64,000 nucleotides of DNA from Blasia pusilla (lineage: Eukaryota; Marchantiophyta; Marchantiopsida; Blasiales), in the NCBI GenBank assembly GCA_050084515.1, contig CM114271.1, positions 46,562,001-46,626,000 on the forward strand, written 5' to 3'. Shown piece after piece: positions 58,560 through 64,000 of the stretch. The notes below the pieces were generated by a model. That model was not told the DNA's origin and made no database searches. It saw nothing but the letters and a program-made list of their open reading frames with translations. Position 1 is the first letter of the stretch; every line of letters begins with the position of its first letter. The position numbers and the translations under genes are program-made.

Positions 58560-59490
58560 TAACCCAATAGAGTCTTGTTAGGAGTCCGTGGGGTCTCCTC
58601 TTTGATGGGGAAAGCGGCATGACCTCACACCAAGCCTCTGCACTAGGCTTGAGCCTTGCCCATTCTAGATTCAAACATCAAAGTGGCACATCCAACGATG
58701 AGGATGCCAATTCTGCAAAAATAGGGACCTCCTCTACCTCCTCATGAGGAGAATCCATAGCAGAAACATAACCCTCCAAAAGTCTCTGGCCAAGTGACTA
58801 CTCCACTAAAACCACCCGTATGATGCTAACATTGTTGGGGAAGACCCTCCTAGTCGAGCCCCCAAATAAATCTCAGATGGAACTTGGCTCATACGTCCAT
58901 CCCCGGATTGCCAACCAGGTCTGTAAGACGTTGTCTCGATTTATTTAATCCATCTGAAAACCCATCGGGTCTTCTCCTCCAACTAGTACATCATACGACT
59001 GGTTTTAGTGGATGTGACTCACTTGGCAGATATTCCCAAGGGAGCTTTCGCGTCGCATGATTGGTCTCAATGAGGTACAAAAAACTTCTCCCTATCATGA
59101 ATTGAGATCTATCATTGGCTCCTCCAAGTGATGTTTGAATCTAGAATGGGCAAGGCTCAAGTTCGCCCTCGAATACCCCAAACCAATACATGCCGCCTTG
59201 CCCAACATCAAGGGCTGCGCTCCTGAGTCTAACAAGACTCTATCCGGTCTATACACTGCCTTGTAGGACTCACCAATCGGAAGATCCCACTCCGGTTGTC
59301 CAACATACATACACCAGGTGTAAGCCTTCACGATCAATGGTTGGCCGTCGATGTAATGCATCCATCTTCGCGGTATTCTGCCTGCCGGAAGTAACGTGGT
59401 ACTCAATGCTACACGAGATAGAGGGTCGCTCACCGCAACATCCTCATCCACCTCAACACGTGAGCAAGAATACACCCCCATGTTCACACA
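58560..59490 (-). pseudogene. Ty3 aspartic protease (inverted copy)
   Basis: The frame at 59,487-59,095 carries YRPDRVLLDSGAQPLMLGKA with the catalytic D-S-G-A near residue 87, followed by ACIGLGYSRANL. Further downstream in another frame SYDVLVGG and DPMGFQMD (about 58,970-58,920) are the C-terminal flap-side strand of the protease. The protease cuts Gag-Pol. From there to the methyltransferase motif I (58,493) there is an acidic linker (SPHEEVEEVPIFAELAS) in broken frame. The frame begins at GTG with an in-frame stop a few codons upstream, so the real start is lost at the breakpoint with the plus-strand copy. Confidence 0.75.
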
Positions 59491-60500
59491 ACCGCTATTA
59501 GCTGAAATGGGTACCAGGAGCTAAGTCAACTCCTAAAGCCATCACATTGCATTGAAAAAATGGGGGGAACACCGGTTGCCATCCGTCATCTGATGGATTT
59601 GCATCCGTGTCTACTGGACACCAATGTAGATGCCTCGGTCCCCCCGTCTGCCGGCTCAATAGGTGAGGAACCATGGATGGAGTCCTTGTTTTGGACAACA
59701 AGAATGACGGGAAGCGACATCTCGAGGTTCAATACCGTGCTCTAGCTTACATTTTGGATAATGTTCCATTGTTGGGTGACACTCGGACCGGATGATGGCG
59801 AGTGTTCATGAGGTGCGGTCTTGGATTGGACCAGCGGTGTTGTTGGATGCAACGCGAGTTGGCTCAGCGTGCACATCGCCCACGCTTGTGGTGGACAAAC
59901 TTGTTGCCTAGGGAGGTTCTCGTCGAGCATATGATGCAAAGGGCGGGATCTCGCCTTACAATGGATAGTATCTTGGATCTTGGGCGACTTTCTCAAGTGG
60001 TGAGGGTTATTGATCGGTCACCCATGGCGGTGGTGAACGTGTGTGGGCGGCCTACGATGGCACTACCCACATTTGTGAGTTTTCCTCGTCACATGCCTAC
60101 AGGGAAGGTGGTCAGGGCTTGTATGGGATTCTCATGTGCGACAATTGGTGGAGCCTAACGCTGATGAGAGAGAGCGTGCGATGGGATTTGCTCGGTGGTG
60201 TGACAGCGGTTGCTTCTATTTTACGAGGCTTCACGACGTCATGTGTTGGGTCAGGCCATGGACCTGGAATTGTTTGACTTGGATTTTGAGTCTTGGTATG
60301 GCGAGCGTCGACTTCGGACTATGTCGTGGGTCTTCCACCCCTTGTAATGAGCTCGATGGCTACCGGGGACGGTAGAGGCATCGGTGGGGCGCAGGAGAGT
60401 AGTATTTTGCATCCTTGGAGTAGATGGGATGTAATGGTGGGCATGTGGAGTTGGTTGCTCATGTTGGTGGAGGAGTTATTTGCTCAGATGATGGTGTAGC
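59491..60500 (+). pseudogene. Truncated C5 DNA methyltransferase, plus-strand copy
   Basis: Begins somewhere at 59,480-59,560 inside the methyltransferase; motifs I and II are missing. From 59,650 pieces align with the inverted copy (GEEPWMESLFW ~ GEG.HDPSS.LFW). Motif VI reads DNVPLLGDTRTG, so the catalytic ENV is DNV here, and a TGA follows at once. Downstream, motif VIII HRPRLWWTNLLPREVL is followed by MDSILDLGRLSQVVRVIDRS, PMAVVN, MALPTFVSFP, then (shifted) LVEPNADERERAMGFA and MCWV...TWNCLTWILSLGM, then a linker WSRWDVMVGMWSWLLML. PC motif IV is not recognisable. This copy cannot be active; it matches the inverted copy in layout and leads into RT. Confidence 0.8.
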
Positions 60501-60540
60501 TAAGGGTGTACCATCTTGTGAGGGGGTTGCGTAGCAGCCA

Positions 60541-61674
60541 ATGGCATCGTCCTCTCCCTCTAGTGTGCCAGTGGAGGAGACTTGGGAGCCATTACTTGGG
60601 CCCAAGCTTACGGGAGGTGAGAAACGACGCTTGACACAGTTCCTACGTGCTTATAGGAGTTGTTTTGCCTTTAGCATGAAGGAGTTGGGTTCTCTGGTTG
60701 GACCCGGTATACGGATTGATTTGGCTAGTGATACGCCAATCTTCCGTCGTCCCTACCGATATAGTGATATGGAGAGGGACTTGATTCAGAGTAGGACGTT
60801 GGACCTTTTGGAGGCTGGATTAGTGGAGTTGTCGCATGGAGAGTATGCATCAACCACTATCATGCCTGCTAAAAAGGATATGCATGGCAACTACACGGAT
60901 AGGCGGATGTGTGGAGATTACCGTCCTATCAATCGGCAAACCAAGGCCGATAGGTATGCCATGCCTACACCTGAGGAGATCTTTGATGTGGTGGGACAGG
61001 CAAAGATTTTCAGTACTTTGGATCTTCGAGCAGGATACCATCAATTGCCGATTCGGGAGAGTGACAAGGCCAAGACAAAGACATTTTGGGGTGTCAACTC
61101 TCATGGCAAGGATTGTTTGTACCAGTGGAAATTCTTACCCTTTGGGTTGAAGAATGCACCTTCCGAGTTTCAAAGAGTGATGGACAGGATCCTAGCAGGG
61201 TTGGATTTTGTTCGGTGTTACATTGATGATATCTTGGTGTTCAGTAACACGGTGGAGGAGCATCAAATACATTTGCAGATGGTGTTTGAGCGGTTGAAAG
61301 CTCATGGTCTACGTTTGCATCCAGGAAAGTGTAAGTTCTTCCATGAGGATGTTGAGTACTTGGGTTATGTGATCTATCCAGGTGGTTTGGGAGTTCAGCA
61401 AGCAAAGGTGGAGGCTATTGCACTTATTCCGCGTCCGGTAGATGTGAGTAGAGTTCGAGCATTCATGGGATTGGCGAACTACTATCGGAGGTATGTGAAG
61501 GGATTTAGTGCTATGGCAAAGCCTTTGAACCAATTGCTGAAATCATATCAAGAGTGGCACTGGGGAGATGATCAAGAGAGAGCTTTTGTGGAGCTTAAGG
61601 CCCAGTTGGTGGCGGCGCCTATCTTGAGGAGACCTATCGAGGGCGCCCATTCGATTACACACCGATTGGAGTAG
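60541..61674 (+). CDS. Ty3 reverse transcriptase, open frame (377 codons)
   Basis: The longest uninterrupted Pol piece of the plus-strand copy. Starts MASSSPSSVPVEETWEPLLG; the first Met may be internal to the polyprotein. RT landmarks: IDLASDTPIFRRPYRYSD, RRMCGDYRPINRQTKADRYA, STLDLRAGYHQLPIRESD, FPLGLKNAPSEFQRV-like block and the catalytic CYIDDILVFS near residue 230, KCKFFHEDVEYLGYVI, FMGLANYYRRYVKGF, ending at the RNase H border (AAPILRRPIE). Small deletions near 61,640 shift the frame before RNase H. Nearly identical to the inverted copy, but with the frame intact where that copy has a 2-base loss. Confidence 0.88.
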   Translation: MASSSPSSVPVEETWEPLLGPKLTGGEKRRLTQFLRAYRSCFAFSMKELGSLVGPGIRIDLASDTPIFRRPYRYSDMERDLIQSRTLDLLEAGLVELSHGEYASTTIMPAKKDMHGNYTDRRMCGDYRPINRQTKADRYAMPTPEEIFDVVGQAKIFSTLDLRAGYHQLPIRESDKAKTKTFWGVNSHGKDCLYQWKFLPFGLKNAPSEFQRVMDRILAGLDFVRCYIDDILVFSNTVEEHQIHLQMVFERLKAHGLRLHPGKCKFFHEDVEYLGYVIYPGGLGVQQAKVEAIALIPRPVDVSRVRAFMGLANYYRRYVKGFSAMAKPLNQLLKSYQEWHWGDDQERAFVELKAQLVAAPILRRPIEGAHSITHRLE

Positions 61675-62420
61675 GTTGGGACTTGGAGCGGTGTTGACAC
61701 AATATGATGATGAGCACATGGAGTTTGTGGTGGCCTATGCAAGTCGTTCGAATAATGCAAATGGAGTCGCGCTATAGTTCATATGAGGGAGAGTGCTTGG
61801 CAATAGTGTGGGTGTGGGCACACTTTAGGTGTTACTTGTTTGGCACACAGTTTACCCTTGTGTTGATCACCGCCGCTCAAGTGGTTGATGGAGTCGGACA
61901 AGCTTACAAGGAAGCTTGCACGGTGGGCTCTTATCTTACAGGAGTATGACTTCCAGGTGGTACATAGACCTGGAGTTGCCAACCTTGATGTTGATGGGTT
62001 GAGTAGGAACCCATGTACTAGCCAAGAGGATACAACTGGGGCTAGATGGCATGGCGAGGTTGATGAGGAGATGGTGCCAGGTTGGCATGCATCCGCCTTT
62101 TATGTTGGTTAGGGGTGGACTCTAGTATGGAGGACCACATGATATCTTACTCTAGTCAGAGGGTAGACGGCCAGCCTTCAGATCCTAAGGTTGGAGATGG
62201 TGGTACGGATCAGCGTGATATTCATGATGATGCGTTGGTGTTGGAGTTCCTACGGACCAGTAGGGTGCCAGGCATAGTGAGTGCCAAGGAGCGAGACCGT
62301 GTTCTTCAACGTGCTAAGAGGTATCGATTGGAGGGAACACATATTCTCCGCGTGTGGGAGGATGGTAGAGTACGAGTAGTGCCACATTTGGCTCGGAGAG
62401 AGCGATTGTGACAGCGACAT
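61675..62420 (+). pseudogene. Ty3 RNase H and linker, plus-strand copy, broken
   Basis: Continuation of RT in shifted frames: GLGAVLTQYDDEHMEFVVAY, ESRYSSYEGECLAIVW.WAHFRCYLFG (frame 61,704-61,949), then MESDKLTRKLARWALILQEY and DFQVVHRPGVANLDVDGLSR (61,885-62,112), then the acidic linker DSSMEDHMISYSSQRVDGQ and HDDALVLEFLRTSR to RVWEDGRVRVVPHLA (62,082-62,411). Two or more small insertions explain the shifts, compared with the inverted copy where this stretch is one frame. Confidence 0.8.
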
Positions 62421-62960
62421 GTCCATGAGGAGTTGGGACATTTTGGGGTAAAGCGTACGTATAGCTTACTCCTTGGCCAGATTGGTGGCGTGGCATGCAT
62501 ACTCAGGTGCAGCAGATTAGTGTCACGTTGTATGGTTTGTGACCGGGTGAGGGCATCATTTAATGCCCCTACACCACAATTACACACCCTTGCCTATTAT
62601 GGGGTTGGGTTACCGTTGGAGTGTGGACTTTGCGGGACCGTTACGTTCAGCATGCGACATCATCGATATGTGTTGGTGATGGTGGAGCACTTCTCCAAGT
62701 GGATTGAGTTGGTGGCATTACCGGACAAGGCAAGTGAGGGAACGGCGTATGCGTTTCTGGATAGAGTGCTTAGTCATTTTGGTGCACCAGCTGAAGTGCT
62801 GACCGACCAGGGTACAGAGTTTCAGGGTGAGTTTCAGGTCTTGAGTGACAAGGCGTTGATTGATCATCGGACCACGTCTCGAGATCATCCAGGGGCGGAT
62901 GGTTTGGCTGAGCGTGTGGTTCAGACGGTGAAGAGGGCATTGCGCAAGTATGGCCTCTGA
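62421..62960 (+). CDS. Ty3 integrase zinc-binding region and DDE core
   Basis: Open frame from about 62,433. The zinc-binding end reads HVHEELGHFGVKRTYSLLL and SRCMVCDRVRASFNA (His pair and Cys pair). The first catalytic Asp region is damaged (YRWSVDFAGPLR expected; VWTLRDRYVQH in this frame). Then HRYVLVMVEHFSKWIELVAL, the second Asp in LTDQGTEFQGEF, and the Glu in GLAERVVQTVKRAL. The core belongs to the retroviral DDE integrase family. It overlaps the next frame by a few bases, a sign of a frameshift within one polyprotein. Confidence 0.82.
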   Translation, partial: VHEELGHFGVKRTYSLLLGQIGGVACILRCSRLVSRCMVCDRVRASFNAPTPQLHTLAYYGVGLPLECGLCGTVTFSMRHHRYVLVMVEHFSKWIELVALPDKASEGTAYAFLDRVLSHFGAPAEVLTDQGTEFQGEFQVLSDKALIDHRTTSRDHPGADGLAERVVQTVKRALRKYGL

Positions 62961-63660
62961 AGCGGCATCTTGGAGACAGGATGTTCAGTTGCCATGGTTA
63001 GCCATGGGGTATAGGTTCAGTCGCCAAGCATCCTTGGCTTCCTTCTCACCTTATTTTCTGTTATATGGTCGAGATCCTGACTTGCCAGCAGCAATTCGTC
63101 AGGAGTCTAGTGAGGTGGTGAACCTTGATGACCCAGAGATGTGGATGAGGGTTTGTTCTCAGCGGGCGGAGCTCTTCCGGAGAGTTATGCCAACAACCTT
63201 TGAGAATCTTGCCATTGCTCAACACAGGGATACGTTGCGGTATGCAACCATTCGAGGTGGAGGTTATCGACCATCGATTCGTAGGTTCCATGTGGAGAAC
63301 TATGTCTATTTGCAGCAGATTGCACCGACAACGTTGGATGTGACGGCAGGCCGCACTATTTTACGAGTGCGCGAGGTGTTAGCTTCTGGAGTTCTCATGT
63401 TGGAGGGTTGTGATGGAGTTGTTTGGAAGGACCATGTGCGTAATTGTGCGCCATGTCATCTTCCAAATGTGGATGGTACTGTTGACCCAAGCTTAGCCAT
63501 GATACGTGCTAGCTTGAGGTGCATGTTGTGTGCATCTGCTGGTAACGCAGCCCGTATGTTGGTGTGTGATCGGTGTTCTAGGGGTTGGCACATGATGTGT
63601 TTGACTCCACGTTTGGATGTTGTTCCTACTGGAAGGTGGGTTTGTCCTCGATGTACTTAG
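62950..63660 (+). CDS. Integrase post-core region with C-terminal PHD finger (236 codons)
   Basis: Uninterrupted frame to TAG at 63,658. In order: QLPWLAMGYRFSRQASLASF SPYFLLYGRDPDLP, typical after Ty3 integrase cores; MWMRVCSQRAELFRRVMP; ATIRGGGYRPSIRRFHVENY; VYLQQIAPTTLDVTAGRTIL and RVREVLASGVLML, where GPY/F-type folds usually sit; VWKDHVRNCAPCHLPNVDG. Then the PHD finger: CMLC-x11-CDRC-x4-H-x2-C-x14-CPRC. All eight zinc ligands are present. In many Ty3 elements a chromodomain stands at this C-terminal place and guides integration, so the PHD may act the same way by reading histone H3. The frame starts in the integrase polyprotein, so its first Met is arbitrary. Confidence 0.9.
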   Translation: MASEAASWRQDVQLPWLAMGYRFSRQASLASFSPYFLLYGRDPDLPAAIRQESSEVVNLDDPEMWMRVCSQRAELFRRVMPTTFENLAIAQHRDTLRYATIRGGGYRPSIRRFHVENYVYLQQIAPTTLDVTAGRTILRVREVLASGVLMLEGCDGVVWKDHVRNCAPCHLPNVDGTVDPSLAMIRASLRCMLCASAGNAARMLVCDRCSRGWHMMCLTPRLDVVPTGRWVCPRCT

Positions 63661-63820
63661 GAGAGGTAGATGACTTGATCTTTGCATGATATGGATTACG
63701 GATGTGCGACTAACGATGGGGCAACCTAGCACCCGGCCTTCGATTCGGGCACCCAAGAAGGTGTATAGCATGTAGTAGATGTATAGGGCTACAGGAGTTA
63801 GAGGGACCTAACCGCTTGAT
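63661..63820 (+). other. 3' untranslated stretch between PHD stop and polypurine tract
   Basis: About 160 bp without coding signal. It has a direct counterpart at 54,045-54,205 in the inverted copy and at 8,141-8,309 in the older family (shared GTTAGAGGGACCTAACC just before the polypurine tract). Confidence 0.6.
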
Positions 63821-64000
63821 TAGGGGGCGAGTTGTGGTTTTGTGTGTTTGTGGATACTCTCGTCTATGTTATGTATGTATGTGAGTATGGTATGTCAACG
63901 ATGTATGTTGTATGACGATGTGGATTCGCACGACATTTGTCATGACCATACGGATTATGTCGTAGAGTATGGTGTGCTAGTAGAGGCCATTCCTTATGTA
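63821..64000 (+). repeat. Polypurine tract, b1 and start of a2, plus-strand copy (cut by window end)
   Basis: TAGGGGGCGAG at 63,821-63,831; b1 at 63,832-63,935 ending GATTCGCACGACA; spacer TT; a2 from 63,938 (TGTCATGACCATACGG). The a2 part is identical over its 63 visible bases to a1 at 50,035. b2 would lie about 370 bp beyond the window. Confidence 0.85.

Larger units (their letters stand above)
53453..59490 (-). mobile_element. Inverted Ty3/gypsy element with DNA methyltransferase and PHD finger
   Basis: Minus-strand copy, 5'-truncated within or just before protease (about 59,490) and complete at its 3' end (53,453). Order: protease, C5 DNA methyltransferase, RT, RNase H, integrase, PHD finger, polypurine tract, b1-a2-b2. 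It is flanked on the left by gag of a plus-strand copy and on the right by the methyltransferase of a plus-strand copy. Its RT-integrase part is nearly identical to that of the plus-strand copy at 60.5-63.7 kb, so both are young. Confidence 0.85.

Noticed and set aside
63520-63660. PHD finger as a separate host gene
   Set aside because: It is in frame with the post-integrase region and recurs in the same place in five copies of different age.
53453-64000. DIRS/Ngaro-type element with tyrosine recombinase
   Set aside because: The repeat layout suggests it, but the integrase shows the HHCC region and DDE core blocks (LTDQGTEF, GLAERVVQ), and no tyrosine recombinase motif was found.
1-64000. 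tRNA, rRNA and snRNA genes
   Set aside because: No convincing A/B box pair, rRNA or snRNA sequence was noticed by eye; a covariance-model scan would be decisive.

Overview
This is a transposon-rich window from a streptophyte nuclear genome. Two spliced host genes with canonical plant intron borders lie in a central island of about 14 kb: a BREVIS RADIX (BRX) family gene and a DUF707 gene. Both sides are packed with retroelements and Helitrons in all stages of decay. The mix of short introns, TTTAGGG-type repeats, a restriction-like-endonuclease LINE and Ty3 elements carrying chromatin domains suggests an early-diverging land plant or charophyte relative. The sequence alone does not fix the lineage.

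Layout. 0-3 kb: a Helitron Rep (minus strand) running off the left edge. 3-6.5 kb: AT-rich and low-complexity DNA and one probable orphan exon. 6.5-23 kb: ~200-bp non-autonomous Helitrons, old Ty3/gypsy fragments, a decayed Ty1/copia-like piece, a LINE with a C-terminal restriction-like endonuclease (14.2-16.7 kb), and a hAT-type MITE with perfect 8-bp target duplications (18.8-19.1 kb). 24.77-27.81 kb: BRX gene (plus, five exons, 331 aa, frame intact through every junction). 32.67-37.00 kb: DUF707 gene (minus, twelve exons) with one 1-base frameshift. 38-50 kb: AT-rich DNA, older Ty3 fragments, a solo terminal repeat and a 5'-truncated LINE tail. 50-64 kb: a young Ty3/gypsy complex.

The young complex is the most interesting part. 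These Ty3 elements encode gag with two zinc knuckles, protease, a C5-cytosine DNA methyltransferase placed between protease and reverse transcriptase, RT, RNase H, a DDE integrase and a C-terminal PHD finger. One copy (53.45-59.49 kb, minus) lies head-to-head with another (about 59.49 kb to the window end, plus); a matching 5' end with gag lies at 50.04-53.45 kb. Every copy seen is broken by stops or frameshifts.

The terminal repeats do not follow the plain LTR-internal-LTR plan. The 5' end carries a ~366-bp module (a). The 3' end carries module b (~105 bp), then a, then b again. This a1-internal-b1-a2-b2 order is the split-direct-repeat plan known from DIRS/Ngaro-type elements, yet the integrase is DDE. 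An older, diverged family (8.3-9.1 kb; solo copy 46.75-47.37 kb) has the same order, so the arrangement appears stable within this lineage.
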